From contig VXBM01000002.1 in NCBI GenBank assembly GCA_013400155.1, positions 3,592,401-3,656,400 on the forward strand: a stretch of DNA of 64,000 nucleotides. The letters are read 5' to 3'. A model generated the notes under the pieces. The model was not told the DNA's origin, made no database searches, and worked only from the letters and a program-made list of their open reading frames with translations. Below, piece by piece: positions 23,895-37,200 of the stretch (within the stretch, counting starts at the first letter, position 1; each line of letters begins with the position of its first letter). The position numbers and the translations under genes were made by a program. Origin of the DNA: Helopsaltes ochotensis. Taxonomy: Eukaryota > Chordata > Aves > Passeriformes > Locustellidae.

Positions 23895-25084
23895 CTGTTT
23901 GAGAGAGAAGAGAGAAATTCAAAAATTACTAACCAAGCTTTGGAAAGCTCATTGTCAGAAAGTAAAACTGAGCTAAAAAAAACCCAAACAACAAAATGGA
24001 GTGAGTTCTCTCCAACACTCCTGGCTACAGTCTGCTTAAAAGACAAAGGGAATTAACTCAAAACCAGAGTCTCATGTGGATGAGTGACAATGCAACCATG
24101 GAAGACTGCTTCAGTCATGGCAGAAGAGATCCAGCTTGGAGCACTTTTATTTCATAAGCCAAAAATATCAAAGTGCAATAATTTTGGTCATTTCAGCGGG
24201 AATTTTTTTCACTGCATGAAAATAAAATGCCAATTTACACCAGCAAGGCATGATCATATTTTTCCTATCAGCTTCTCTATTTTGTACTGAATGCAAATTA
24301 TCAACCTAGCTCATCTTCAGAAGGATACACGTAAAGATGTTCATATATGAAGATCATCTTGTAGTAGTGAGATTTTCCAGTGTTGATAATAATGCAGAAT
24401 GAAATCACCTAAAGTAGAAAAAACTGTAGTCCTAAAGGTTAAATATTTTTCTGCAGAAATGAAAAATATGTTCAAAGAACAGTGTGCTTCCCAAGGCCAT
24501 TTTCCAAAAGCAGCCAGTTGGTAGTAGCTTGTGGATGGAAGGCACGTTGGAAATAACATTGATTAGATCTTACAATACCCTGGTGGCATGGCAGCACTGT
24601 GCTGCTACTCCACAGGTAAAACCCAAACACTGAGGGACAACTGGAGCATGAATCAGGATTACAGTGAACCCCGAAGGCTGGAAATCTGATGGAGCTCTGT
24701 GTTTGTAAACTCAAACCGAAACACAACACATAATGTCACAAACTTGGTGGCTTCAGCTTTTGTTGTTGTTGACCCAGACATTACAAACTAAGAGAAGAAA
24801 ATAATATGCCAATTAGGATTGAAAAAAATCCTATTATTTCCTATCCCTATTTATCAAAAACAGTTTTTAGGAGAATGCCTTTTCCTATACCAGTAAAAAT
24901 CACAAATGCAAAGGATATCCTGACCATCTTGCTACTTTTGATTCTAGTGTATTATTTTTTTTAAAACACAGAAATATACATTCCTGACAGTAAGGAGAAA
25001 GCAGTGAAAAAGTGAATTTTGCAGTGTGTTATGGAAATACCATGCTTTAAAGAAACCATGCCGTAACTTGGCATGCTTTTATAC
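23895..25084 (-). other. RORA: RORA intron
   Basis: About 1.2 kb with no recognised gene or repeat. Confidence 0.88.
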
Positions 25085-25206
25085 CTTGTTCTGATAGTTC
25101 TCAATTTCTTCCTGCAGAAAAGTTTGCCATGTTATCTGCTGTAACTCCTCTCTCAAGTACTGGCAAGTTTCCATGTGTGACTTGGAAATATTCTGTGCAA
25201 GATGTT
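25085..25206 (-). CDS. RORA: RORA exon, start of LBD (HLAQNIS...NYQNK)
   Basis: 122 nt: two bases completing a Glu codon, then 40 codons (HLAQNISKSHMETCQYLREE then LQQITWQTFLQEEIENYQNK). It opens the ligand-binding domain (helices 1-2). The Met in SKSHMETC is Leu in mammals from memory, so birds have an extra internal Met here. A CpG island begins about 85 bp upstream on the sense strand. The acceptor is TTTCTTTTAG. Confidence 0.97.
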
Positions 25207-28001
25207 CTAAAAGAAAGAGCAGAAAGCGACACGCGTTAGAAATGCAAAGCTATCCCTTCAGACACGAGAAAAGCTCGTATACTTCAGCTGCAACAGGGGG
25301 AGGGGAGCGGGTGGGCTGAGCGAGAACCGCTTCGGCGCGGGTCTCCTCGGCGGCGGCTCCGGCGGGCAGCAGCCATTTAACGCGCGGCCGGGGGCGCGGC
25401 CGGGCCCGCGGCCGCCGCCAGAGGGAGCCCAAGGCCGGGAAACAGCGGAAAGCGCGGGCGAGGGGCACACGGAAACCTCCACGGAAAGCTCCGGGCGCGT
25501 CCGGCACCGGACACCCGCGCTCCCGCATACACCACGGAGCACAGCCGCAGGAAGCCGTGGGAAGAGGGGTGATGGACCCCTCGAGCGAGGGCACGCAGCT
25601 GCTGTGCTGAACCCTGTCAGGGACGGCACAGAACGGCACCGCCAGCCAGGCAGAGCTGCCAGTGCCAACGCTTTCCAAGAGAGAAATAGCACCTATCTAG
25701 CGTTCTCTCAAGCAGGACTCCCGTCCCATCGGGCTGCCTGGGAGGGAAAAATGTCTTTTTCTTTTCCTACTCTCGTATCGTTAAAAAATACCAGGAAAAT
25801 GCATCTGTTAGAGAATCCAGATGATTAAGATAATGCACTAAAAAACTAGTGGGCCTTTTCCTTCAGCTTTAGACTAGTCACCTAGTTTACCACACATGAT
25901 TTAACATTTCCATACAATGTTTTAATTCCAAATAAAATTATTTTCTCCTGCTATACTTGATTAAAAGACCCATGAGGCAGATATATATTTATTAATAAAA
26001 CTTGGTTCCATAAACGTTTAGGAGCACTTTCAAAAGCCTGAACAGAATTTAGATACCCGAGTTCCACTTTTATTTAACTTCCTTCTTTCTACCCTGACCC
26101 TGCAGGTGAGCGTGTTCTCCTATTTTAGCACAAGTAGACAAGTAGAGGCCTGGGGACTTGTCTCACACAATTCTGCTTGTTAGGCCAGTGAAAATGAAGG
26201 CTCAAATCAAACAGGGATGGTGGTCACTACAACATAGAGGTATTCTGAGGGATTGCAGTACTGGGTCTTCTGTGAAACTGGCTTTGTTTGGTAATGATCA
26301 AAAACAACTCTTCACAAACTGAACTGCTGGACCGATCAGTCTGTCAGTAGTTTAAGATATTACCTGAAAAATCTTGAATATACAGATGAAGTAAAATCAG
26401 ATTATATTTGCTACCTGAGCAATCAGTAAGGCAGAACACAACGTAATTTATACTTTGTCACCATAGCTTTGATGTATTTCAGAACAATTTTTTTTTTACA
26501 AGTGTGTAGTTAAAACACTTGTTCTCGGTAGCAGCAGCTGACAGCATGATCCCTGTGCCCTTGCAGGATACAGGAGGTGAAATATTCCCATGTTATTCAC
26601 AAACCTCCGCCTCACTTCGGGACTGTATTTCAGCACACACCTAAATACTTTCATTGAACAGCCACACCTTTCTAAATTGAAACCTTCGTCTGGCAGACAA
26701 ACATTCTTCAAACATTGTTCAGTAATGTTAATGTTGGGCACCCAAATCATGCTGTGCAGGCTTTAAATGAAGCACTATGTAAATAAAGGTAAGCAACAAG
26801 GCAAACTTAGTTTAGACCAGTGTTCCAAACTCAACATTTGGCCTACAAAGGAAAAACCCTTTTCTTTTTCCCCCTGTGGGTTTAATGTAGATCTTTTTAA
26901 TACCTTCCATGAGAAATTAGCAATCATTTCACCGAGACAAAGCTGGTAGCATTGCCATTGTCCTGACACTTTTTTCTCCTTTTTACCTATCTGAAAGTAT
27001 TTGAACTGAAGCCAGACACAATATTTTGGCTGTCAGGACAAATTATATTGTAGAAAACAGCATTCTGCAACATAAGGACATTAAAAAGCAAGCTTCTTGT
27101 GACTTCCTCTCTGCAAAACTTTTCAAAAGGACATAAAATAAACCACACAAAAATTTAATGTGGAATACCTGATTTTTGGAACTATTTTTAGGTTTTCATA
27201 ATAAAGTAATGAGGAAAAATGTTGCTTAAGCAAGCTTTAAGAATCAGTTTTAAATGCCTGGCTGCTTACATAAGTAATGGAATCATGAAACCACTTCTTT
27301 GATGTCCTATCCCACTTTGTTTATAGCCAGTTCACACAGCACACTCTAACACCAGTCTCAGCTGTTGACAAGTCATACTTGTGGAATTCAGCACTAGCGT
27401 AATCATTAAGGGAAGAGCTTAAAGTAAAAATGTGCTAATTAATGTGGTTGTTACAAGGCTCTTAGAGAAATTATCAAAACTTGCTACATTCAAAAATGTC
27501 CTTCAGTATCTGGGGCCCCATCCTCTTTAAGAAGTGACAAGAACTGCCCTCAGTCTACCCGGTGCTTTCCCCTCAGATATGCAGCAGAAGAAAATCAGCT
27601 TCATCACTTTTTGTTAGGAGTAACAGCATTGAGGTAACGAAAAAGGAGATGAATTGCTAAAAATAATCTGCAAATAAAGAAATACCCTGTCTGTTTTCTC
27701 AGCACTAAAAATTAGCTTAATCAGTATTCCAAGGGTTCTATTGCAAGGACGGACAGCAAAAGCAACACCGGTGGAGCTGATCAACCACAGTCCCCTGGGA
27801 GCTTTAGTCCAGAGCAGTAAGGAGTTCCCTGTGTGCCCCAGGATCGGGGTATTCACTGTGCACTTCACACAAGAATGTCCATACATGCCCACAGCTCTAC
27901 CGAAGCAGCATTCTCACTATCGCCTGGCTACTGCATGTGTCACTTTAATCCAAAAGGGTACTGTTAAGACAATTACAATGGAAGCTTTTCTCTCTCATTA
28001 C
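25207..28001 (-). other. RORA: RORA intron with an internal CpG island
   Basis: About 2.8 kb. The 3' end of the intron (25290-25530) is CpG-dense; the remainder is ordinary AT-rich intron. Confidence 0.88.
25290..25530. promoter_or_regulatory. CpG island within the RORA gene body
   Basis: CpGs are very dense (for example GCGCGGCCGGGGGCGCGGC) in an otherwise AT-rich intron. On the RORA sense strand it contains an ATG in good context (25374-25376, AAATGG) followed by a 30-codon open frame that does not join the next exon. Whether it is an active promoter is not shown by the sequence. Confidence 0.6.
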
Positions 28002-28397
28002 CTAATTCTGCCATGGACACAGTTGGAGAGGTCTCCCCATTTGTAAAAGAACAATAAGGGAAGAAGCCCGATGCTGGTGTGTAGTCACATATTGGTTCTG
28101 GTTTGATTCCATTAATATCAAGACCCGACTGATCTGGAGAAGGCTGTATGTCTAAGTAGAAGCTGCTAACTGCAGAGTCTGCTTTGCTACCTTCAGGGGT
28201 ATGCCCATCAATGTAATTACTGAGGTCGTCATGTAGCTCTGTTAACCCATTGGTGGTGATATTGTATGTTGGTGTGAGCGGTTCTGCCTCTCCTGGCTGC
28301 TGCTGGTGATCCCGCTGCTGCTGCTGCATTCGGTGTTTCTGCACCTCGGCGTACAGGCTGTCCCTCTGCTTTTTTGACATTCGACCAAACTTTACAG
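28002..28397 (-). CDS. RORA: RORA hinge exon (CTE and hinge)
   Basis: 396 nt: two bases completing an Ala codon, 131 codons, one base of a Glu codon. It begins VKFGRMSKKQRDSLYAEVQK, the C-terminal extension that contacts the AT-rich half of the ROR response element. It then passes a Gln-rich run (RMQQQQRDHQQQ) and a flexible acidic hinge with NYIDGHTPEGSK, DINGIKPEPICDY and ASGFFPYCSFTNGETSP, ending SMAEL. IKPEP contains the lysine in a sumoylation-type motif. NITTNGL replaces the NISANGL I remember from mammals. Confidence 0.98.
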
Positions 28398-30049
28398 CTG
28401 AAATACAGACACACAAGAGATTACACCTCTACACATCCACCACTGCCTTTTAATTTAAACACTACATGGAAGGATACAGCGCAAACCCCAAATCCGCAGG
28501 ATGGGCAGGCCTAAGAACCACTTCTCAGTTACAGGTACACAGCTGCTGCACCTGCTCTTGAAAAGACTGTCTTGACACGCCATTGAAATGGATCATTAGA
28601 AGTTAAATGAATCAACTTTCCACTTCTGTACTGGAAACATTTTCTCTTGTATGTCTGTTGAGGTTGACAGATGCATCTCTTCATCATTCAAACCCTACCC
28701 AGAAAAGTAGAAGCTAAACCAGAACACATTGGCCTGAGACAACTGTCCAGTTCCAACCAGCTGCACATTCATGCTGTGGAGTGAACCTACAGTGTGGTGC
28801 CAACATGTGGGCTCTATCTCAGTGTATTAACAGCAGGCTTTACTGAGATGGGACTACAGCATGTGGAAAGAAACACCAAACCTGCCTTCAGCACCTGTGC
28901 AACAAGAAAAAATGTTCAGTAGATGAGTAATTGTTAAACTTACGTATGTGTGCACACAAGTGCACGTGTGTATCTCCATAACATAACTACAACTTCGAGA
29001 AGCGTTCGCTGTAAGCCAGCAGCAACTGGTTTGCAGCACCCAGGGGTTCCCAAGGATGCAGCATGGGATTTCAAGGACCTTATCAGCTGTAAAAGCTTCA
29101 TCCTTTAGAAAGGCAACTACTGCCTGCTGCTTTTCTACAGGAAAGCAAACAAGTTGGAGGAACTAGTCATTACACGATCAACTGTTCCAGGTTTTTAGTC
29201 TCGTGGCCAATAAAAAAAAATAAAGACAACGTAATTCAAGAAGCAAATGTAATCTGGAAACAATCTCCTCGATCGGGCCTCATGTACCTAGAGTAATGTG
29301 TATGTATTTGTAGAACATGCAGCGCTGCTGTCACTGTGGCAGGGGAAAAGACTGAGTCAGATCTTCAAATGGGTAAGCGGCAGCAGCCCCGCTCCATCTG
29401 TGGGGGAGGCACGCAAGTCTCAGCTGCAAAGCCAGTTCTGACTGAATTACATAAGCAACTGTTTGGCAGAGGCGGGCTGTCGTCACTACTCGAGCTGAAA
29501 TTTTGAGCTCAATATTAACAGCACTGGAACATCTTTTCTATCTTTGAAAAACCACTGCATTATGTTGCTCTTTGCATTTTTTCCATTATTCATTATACAC
29601 ATACATTATACACATTTAACTTCTGTCGATACTGTGAAGCAGTTCTGATCTGTACCCGTGCACCAGGCAGTGCTACTTGCTACTACAGGAGGTCACTTAA
29701 GTCGGAATGAATATATAGAGGAAGTATTAACATGAAACTAAAAAAGGCATCTTCAAGAAATGACCAGAGAACAAAGCTCTTAACTGGGAACTATAATAGT
29801 TAAGTAGGAAAAAAGATAAATCCAAGAACTTCGTACATGCCCTGATTTATATACATTTGAGTATACAGCAGCATCTAAAAACATATAGCATAGAAAAATA
29901 TATAGCATCATCTCAAACTCACTTAATGATCTCAACTATCAGCCCAATGCACAGTTAGCATATAAATGCTCTGGTTTTTGGTTGACCATCCATCATACCA
30001 CACCTTCGGTTAGTTTCTTGCAGCGAGGCCCCGAGCTAGCAGTGCTTAC
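28398..30049 (-). other. RORA: RORA intron
   Basis: About 1.65 kb. The stretch around 29280-29530 is less AT-rich and motif-dense (AP-1-like TGACTGAGTCAG-type words, E-boxes), but no gene is recognised. Confidence 0.85.
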
Positions 30050-30191
30050 CATCCCGAGACATCCCCACAGCGAGGCATTTCTGTAAGCGACAGTGCTGGC
30101 AGCGGTTCCGACTGGTCCGGTCGATCAGACAGTTCTTCTGCCGAGGACACGAGTACGTGGCATTGCTCTGCTGACTCCTTCTGAAAAAGCC
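30050..30191 (-). CDS. RORA: RORA DNA-binding domain exon, zinc finger 2
   Basis: 142 nt: 47 codons plus one base of an Ala codon. It begins GFFRRSQQSNATYSC, completing the P-box started in the previous exon, and holds the second C4 finger, with cysteine spacing C-x5-C-x9-C-x2-C (CPRQKNC ... CQHC), then RLQKCLAVGMSRD. The D-box region is PRQKN. Acceptor CATCCCAG and donor GTAAGCACT. Confidence 0.98.
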
Positions 30192-30707
30192 CTGGGATGC
30201 AATGGCAAAACACAAGTCAAGAAGGTGTTAACTGATGGAGCAAATAAAGACTCTGAAAGGTAGCGTACTTAACAGAAGAAGTTCAAGTGCTCTATAGTCA
30301 ACTAAAGGAAGTTAAAACTAAAGGTTTTGTTGTTTTTTTCTATCCTAGAAATAAACAAAAACCAGTAACTAGCAAGAAACAGTTCATTCAAAAAGCACTG
30401 AAACACATAAAGGAATTACACTTTTATTCACTGATTTTACAGATCCCATATTACATATGGTACTCCAGCTCTTTCCAAATGATAAGAAACTAATTACAAA
30501 CCCTGATTTCCTACCTTTCCTGGGTTGGCATAGTTCTCCAAAATAGGGCGCATTCAACTGCTACCACCCTTGTTCTGCTCTCTGGAGTGACAGTGGCAGG
30601 CTCTGATGTTCCGCCTTGCCAGTGTGTGTATGTGTTTAAAAAATACACAGCACAATGCCAAACAGTTTCTCCTAAAAAGAACAATTTCTTAACATGCTCT
30701 TTATAGA

Positions 30708-31290
30708 CTCACAGAATCATTAAGATAGGAAAAGACCTCTAAGATCATCAAGTCCAAACATTATCCCAGCACCACTGTGTTCACCACTAACCCCCAGTGC
30801 GACAACCACATGCCTTTTTGAAGACTCCCAGGGATCCTGATTCCATCATTTCCACGGACAGCCTATTCCAGTGCCTGCCCACCCTTTCAGTGAAGAATTT
30901 TTTCCTAATATCCAATCAAAACTTTGCCTTCCACAGCACGAGGCCATTTCCTTTTGTACTGTTGCTGGTTCCGTGGGAGAAGAGCCTGACCCTCACCTGG
31001 CTCCATCTTCCTGCCAGGGAGCTGTAGAAAGCACGATCACACCTGAGTCTCCTCTTCTCTGGATTAAGCAACTTCAGCACCTTCAGCTGTTCCTTATCAG
31101 ACTTAAAAACAACAAGAGACCTGTGCTCCAGACCCTTCCCTTGCTCTGCTGCCCCTCTCTGGACACACTCAAGCGCCTCAATGTCTTGCTTGTCATGAGG
31201 GGCCCAAAACCAGACACGGCACTTGAGGTGCCTCACTAGTGCCCAGGACAGAGGGATGGTCACTGCACTGGTGCTGCTGGCACCTAGTGC
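30708..31290 (-). mobile_element. CR1 LINE fragment
   Basis: Read on the minus strand it ends with the CR1-type tail TTAATGATTCTGTGAGTCTA. Plus-strand landmarks in order are GACCTCTAAGATCATC, CCTAATATCCAA, GAGGCCATTTCC, TGGGAGAAGAG, TCTCTGGACACACTC, CCTCAATGTCTTGCTTGTCA and GGGGCCCAAAACCAGACACG. It is 5'-truncated and 15-25% diverged by eye from the usual consensus. Confidence 0.92.
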
Positions 31291-32599
31291 TGCAAGTGTG
31301 TGAGTTTGATGCTGACAGCCAAGGTTGTGTTCAACTCTTTTCAGGATTTAAATTCTTAAGGAGGAGGAAAGCTAAAATATGTTTTGTGTATGATCTTTTT
31401 CCTGAGTAACGCCATCTCCAAAGAAAGCCGGAGCTGGAAAGTTACGCACAGCTACAACTTTATTGTCTCCTCCAGAAGGGTGTATGTCATTAACCACTCC
31501 GCAGCTGTTTGCTTTGAAGTCCATTTCATCCTTTTGCCACAGACTGCCCAAACATAAGCTGCTGTGTGTGTAATACCTACTTCACAAGGATTCTGCAAAG
31601 ATGTAGTCATTCTAAAGAGGCACTTGAGAGCAGTGAGCACACTATTTTAGTTTTATGTTGCCACATAATGGATTAATTAACAGTGCTGCAAAGAAAATAG
31701 TTCCTTGGAAAGGCTGGGCACCTTTTAATTAAAGCTGGACTTTTACCAATTTGTTATTTACTCAAAGGTTTCACGCTGGAGTCCCTCAGCACACGCACAG
31801 ATACTTGGTGAAGCAAACAAAGAAGAACTTCTGCACGACAAGTCTCAAGTAGTCAAGTACTTCCTATCAAGCTGCCTGCAGACAGAAACATGGCAAAATG
31901 CTGAGACAAAGCCCCTGCTCCATCCTTAGCAGGAGGGCACCAGTCTCTGTTGATTACACCCCTTTTATTAAAGCTTTACCGGGGAAACATGGAATATAAA
32001 AAAAAAATAAACTGAAGATGCTATCTTTAATCCTGTTTTCCCATACATAATTTCTTACCCTTTTTTCCTGGTCTTTGTTTCTACATGACTGAAATTTCAA
32101 CTGTTTTTTTCATGTTTGTCAATAGTGAGATAATTGTCTCTGAGACTGAAAGTACTGCACATATTGAGCTCCAATTGAATGCTTTGCACCCTAAAGAAAA
32201 CTTGAAATATCATGGAAATGTCTACCATTCTAACATCACCAATCCCTCTAGAAAAACCAATTCTTGGATAAGTAGATGGATTGATGTCCGGTTCTGGGAG
32301 CACTGTCAGTGGAGCCCGTCACTCCCATGCAAGTACAAGCAAGTGTTCACCACTAAACTCCAAGTGCAATGCCATTCACCAGAAAAACAGAATTAGGGAT
32401 TGAGCTGACCAGTGACTGGTCAAGGTTCTGCACCAGTCCTTGAAAACTTCAGTTCTCCAAACTCTTTTCTAGTTACACCGAATGACATGCTCACATACAA
32501 CCCTCAGCCACCGCTGGGATTCTGGATGTCAGCCTAAACAATGTGAGACTAACATGGCCCAGTAACTTCAAGGATCCATATGTTTTCCTTTAGCTGAGA

Positions 32600-32618
32600 T
32601 ATATATATATACACACAC
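32600..32618. repeat. TA/CA dinucleotide microsatellite
   Basis: ATATATATATATACACACAC-type run within a RORA intron. Confidence 0.8.
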
Positions 32619-33939
32619 TGATTCTGAATTGCCACTTGGCATATTTTATTAAGAATAGCCTTGTCAAGCTGAGGATTATTTTTAGTATTATAATGGAGAA
32701 AATACTGGCCTTTTTCCTTTTCCAGATTTTCCCTAGAGACACAGCTGCTCAATACATTTTAGCGTACAATATATCAGCTAAGTTACAGCTTGAAGCTAAA
32801 TTTCCAGTAGAGCAGAAATGCCTGAACCCAGGCCTTTAAAAGCAGTTGCACTTTACAAACCAGAGCTACAGCAGAATGCTTTTAAAAACAAACCCAAGAA
32901 AACATAAGCAGTAGCTAAAGAAAGAAGAAACTTTGCCACAAACTTCAAAAACTAATCTAAACTTGTCCAGAACTCAGAAACACAGGTATCTGAGATTTGG
33001 GAGTGAACTGACAATGAAGGTCAAGTGAGGATTTTTTGTTCTACGGTGCTGTCATTTACTTGTGATTTTTGTAAGTTTTTCTGGTCCTTGGGCTTTCACA
33101 TCCCTGTAAGACACTTGGGGAGGTCCCTATCACAGGAGCCTTCTGTAAGCTCCTACAGTTTCTTTCTAGGTTTTTTTCCCTCCTTTATTAAAAGGAGAAA
33201 CACTCTGTTCTGTTGTTCTATTCCCTCGCTTTTGCCAGAGGCACGGAGCTGGCTATAATTTTTCCACCAGGAAGGAGGAGGTGGATGCATGCTTGGTACA
33301 CGTGTATACCTTCAAGCCTTACGCAAAGCCAGCCCAGGCCACATGCTTTTTATTGCGTGCATGTTTACAGCCACTATTTCACGTGACCTAGGGCCGAGGC
33401 AGAGCCACCCCTCCTGATCCAGCACAGAGACAAAGCTGGCACTGCACCGAAGGAGCCCCGGTGTCGGAGCACTCGGACCCGTGGCACCTCGGGCCAACTC
33501 AGCACGAAGATCCAGCCCCGGCCACTGAGCTCTGCACGTTCCCTTTTCCTGCAGATGGATCCACTCGGTGCCAGAAGAAGAGCAGAGCACGTTACAAGCC
33601 TTAGCTTGGTCCCTGCCTTTCAGACTCCTATTTATACACAACATGGGTATTCATTCGCTGCCACTAAATCAGGTTCGGGGAAAAAAGAGCGCAAGAACTT
33701 TTCATCTGCAAGTCAGTTGGAATAACAACTTGTTAAAGAAGGACTTTGAAGTGTAAATAGCAGTTTTTGCTCGGTCTATGAATAGTTTCAGTGACTCCTC
33801 TGCTCAGCAGCTCAGCATTGGAGATGTTGGTGTCTGAGCTGGCTCCGGAGCCAGTTGTGCTTCCCTCGTGTCCCAAATGGCACCGCACAGGCTCCCTCTC
33901 CACCGCGCATGGCTGAAACGCTGAGCTCGTGTTTGGTCT

Positions 33940-34230
33940 TTTGACAAATTTTCATTTAATGAATTGATTCCTACAGTTCATTAACATACCCACTTCCACT
34001 TCTGTATACACATATGTCTTAATTAGCTGCTCATTGGCTGTTTAATTACAAGAAAACAGCTGACAGCTGCCTTGCTGCATCCTAATGGCAGACGTTCTGG
34101 AATGACTGTATGCGAGCCTGTGACAACAAAGGCTTATTCATAATCCCATGATTTATGGCTAATACTTAAAGACTTCCACGTATCATTAAGTTTTGCAATA
34201 GTCTGAGCAATTAACAATTAGTTAGGGGGG
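33940..34230. promoter_or_regulatory. Candidate intronic enhancer (motif-dense, possibly conserved)
   Basis: Clustered TAAT/ATTA homeodomain cores, two CAGCTG E-boxes at 34057-34062 and 34064-34069, an ACAAAGG SOX/TCF-type site at 34126-34132, and CATTAAG words. The density and non-repetitive texture resemble developmental enhancers near transcription-factor genes. Conservation was not tested. Confidence 0.35.
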
Positions 34231-37200
34231 AGTCATTCTTTTACTGTTTTCTACAGCAAACCAACACAAATTTTCTTCAAAGAAACATCAGAAAAATACA
34301 ATGTAATACAAAAGACAAGCAAACATTCAAATAGGATTTTTAACCCTTTTATGACCATGTATTTTAGTTGTAAAGGGAGGAGAGTGCTCTGACAATATTG
34401 TTTAATAAACTGTGTTAATAAAGTATTTGGTAACAAAGTCAGTGACACAGAAAACAGCAAAACCATTCAGTTTTACGTCTGTAATAAAGACAGGAGTGAG
34501 CTTGTATTTGTCAACAAATGAAAGCAAAATGGGCAGGGACAGCACATCAGGTATTGTTTCCTAAGTAAAGAACCCAGATGTAGTTTGCAGTTACAACAAA
34601 CAAGATCATCTGAGGTCTTAAAAGACACAAGAGACAAAAGCCAGTACTGATAAACCTTTGAAAGCATCTGAAATGCCCTGCATGGGTGGTTCTGTAAGAC
34701 TAGCTGCAGTTGGGTAAAGAGAAGGATTGCAACTGCATTGGTGGGTCGGCTGGGCACGAACTACTGACAGCAAAAGCAAGTAACTGCCTCTGCAAATTAA
34801 ATTATATCGTTCATTGCATGGCAATGTGGAACTGAATTCAACTTTCAGCTGGAGAAAAGAACGTGGACGTGTACAAACCACTCTCCTTTCCCAGCAAGGT
34901 CCTTCCTAGCATAAAAGGTTGTCAATGGGTTCCCACAGCTAATGGTTGAGTGAAGTACTCCACGCAGATACCAGTTTTGTCAGTAGTGCTCCTACAACTA
35001 CCCTCTCTTTAAAAATTTATTTTATTTACAATAAACCCTCCTAGATAAAGTGTAAAATACGGCCTAGCTAAGAACTCAAATTTTCAGTTAAGGGGGAGAT
35101 GATGAGGGGTGTTAAATTTTACTTTTTTAAAGGCAGATTCAGATTGAGTTAAGTAGGCTGATGGGTTGAGAGCACTCAATGCCTGTGCAAAACACTGCCA
35201 CTAACTTCATATAAACAGCCAGCAACACCATGGCAAGGTAGGAAATGAAAACCTCCCAAGAAACACTAATGGGTTGCATTACAAATCTTCAAGTCTAGTT
35301 ATGTGAAATGCAGCGTAACAACTCAGCCTGGTCAGAACATTTTCAACTCTGTGAAATGCAAGGGTTGCAAGGCTGCAGAAGAGCCATGGAATCAGCAAGA
35401 GTCAATTTGCCAAGAGTTTGTCTGTGATTTCATCCATGATACAGAATAAAACTGCACAGTAGGTCTTTGCAGCTATGACTCCACTTCAGGTTTTGAGTAA
35501 GTTATATTTCTGCTGGTTATCAGTATTTACAGAGTAACATTTAAGTTAACATTTGCATTAAGTAACAATAAAGTTCATGCCAAAGTGGAGTGAAACCAGT
35601 CCAAGCTGAAAACACCGCACTTTGCTGCGGCTGTTGCTGCCTGTAGATCATTCCTGACAGGCTTGGCTTGAGGGCAGCAGCACAGCTGTTCCCTGCTGAC
35701 AGCCACAGCCCTGCTCCTGCCATCTGATGCAGGTGGGTGGGTTTGTGGCACCTGTGCAGAACCTCACTGGCTTCTCTGGGACTGTGCAGGACATTGGCTG
35801 CAGGAGCCGAGGCACAGGACTGGGAACGGGGTCTTTGTAGCCAGGCACTTCTTACAAAGGAAACTTCAGCATAACATGAAGTGCAACATAAGCATGCTCA
35901 AACCTGCAGCAGTCACAGCCACAGAAAAGCTGGGAAAAGAAACCCATACCAATCCACACCTGGCTGCTTTGGCAGAAGCCAAGCTATGCCAACCTTTTCA
36001 CCAGCCAAAATAGTTCTGTTGGGTGAGACTTTGTTGACATTACTGTGGAAGAGTGTAGCACAAGCAGAATCCAGCAGGCACGGCAGGGCATTTTAAATGC
36101 TGCCTAGGCCACGATCATGTAAACTCTTCCGTGACTTATGCCCACTAGCACTACCCCAGTCTGTCACTACTTGCAGGTCACCTGGGCTCTGGCATTAAAA
36201 AAGACTGAGCTTCTTTAGGAGTGAGCTTCTCAAAGGAAGATAACTTGGTTAACTAAGTTAATATTAATTGGCTTTAAAACTCTGTCTGAAATTATATGGC
36301 TACAAAACTTTACTGTGCTCCTTCAAGAGGAGGAGGAAATGCGTAAATCATTCCCTGGGCACTATCTTCCTTCTCACACTCTTCTTTCAACGTTCAAATG
36401 GGTTTCAGTGTGCTGAGCATCCCTGCCTGCTTGCCTTCCCTTTTGCCTTTCTCACCAGCTGACCATTCTGGTGGAATTCTCAGCAGCAGAGGATTGCACA
36501 GAGCTTCAAGAGAACTTGATTTACACAAGATTTGAAGGAAAATAATTTGTTCTAAAACAGAAATACTGCACACACTAAGTACATGAAGATGAAGGAAGGA
36601 AAATACAGCTGGCAGCTTCCCTATTCTTGGGCTCCTGCTCCGAAAGAAGCCCCGTGTGGGGAGGACCAGCCGAGCATCAGCACCCCATTAACCCTGCTGT
36701 GTCTGCATCAGGTTTGCATGTCAGGGATCTCTCTCCCAGGTACTCTGGTCCCAGACCATTTAAAGATTAAAGAGATCTCAGACCCTGAACATAACTTGAT
36801 CCTTGACAAAGGCAAACAGCAAAACTTTCACAACAAATGTCTGCACTTCCCACAGCTGAAATTTCACAAAGGCTGCTTAACAACATAAAGCTGGAAAAAG
36901 TCACCACTTTGTTATCAATGCTTTTTTAGCGCATTTCTTGCATTTTCCATAGCAACAGCAGTGACAAAAGGCAGAAGGTGCTGCTCCCATATGATTCCAA
37001 AAGAAAACTTTATATTGAATTATTATTTTGAATGCAAGGAAGTTACTTTTTGAAGCTAGGTTTTAGTATCAAGCAGGTCAGGAGAGCAGACTAAAACCTA
37101 TTATCAATCAATCAGTTCTTCACATCTCAAGTATAGATTAAGAGGAGAAAACTTATCAGTATGGGATTGCAACATACATCCATGGAGAGAGCAACAAGCC

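Noticed and set aside
30797..31263. Open frames of 76-122 codons on both strands
   Set aside because: They fall inside the CR1 fragment and are not CR1 open reading frames in the coding direction with recognisable reverse transcriptase motifs.
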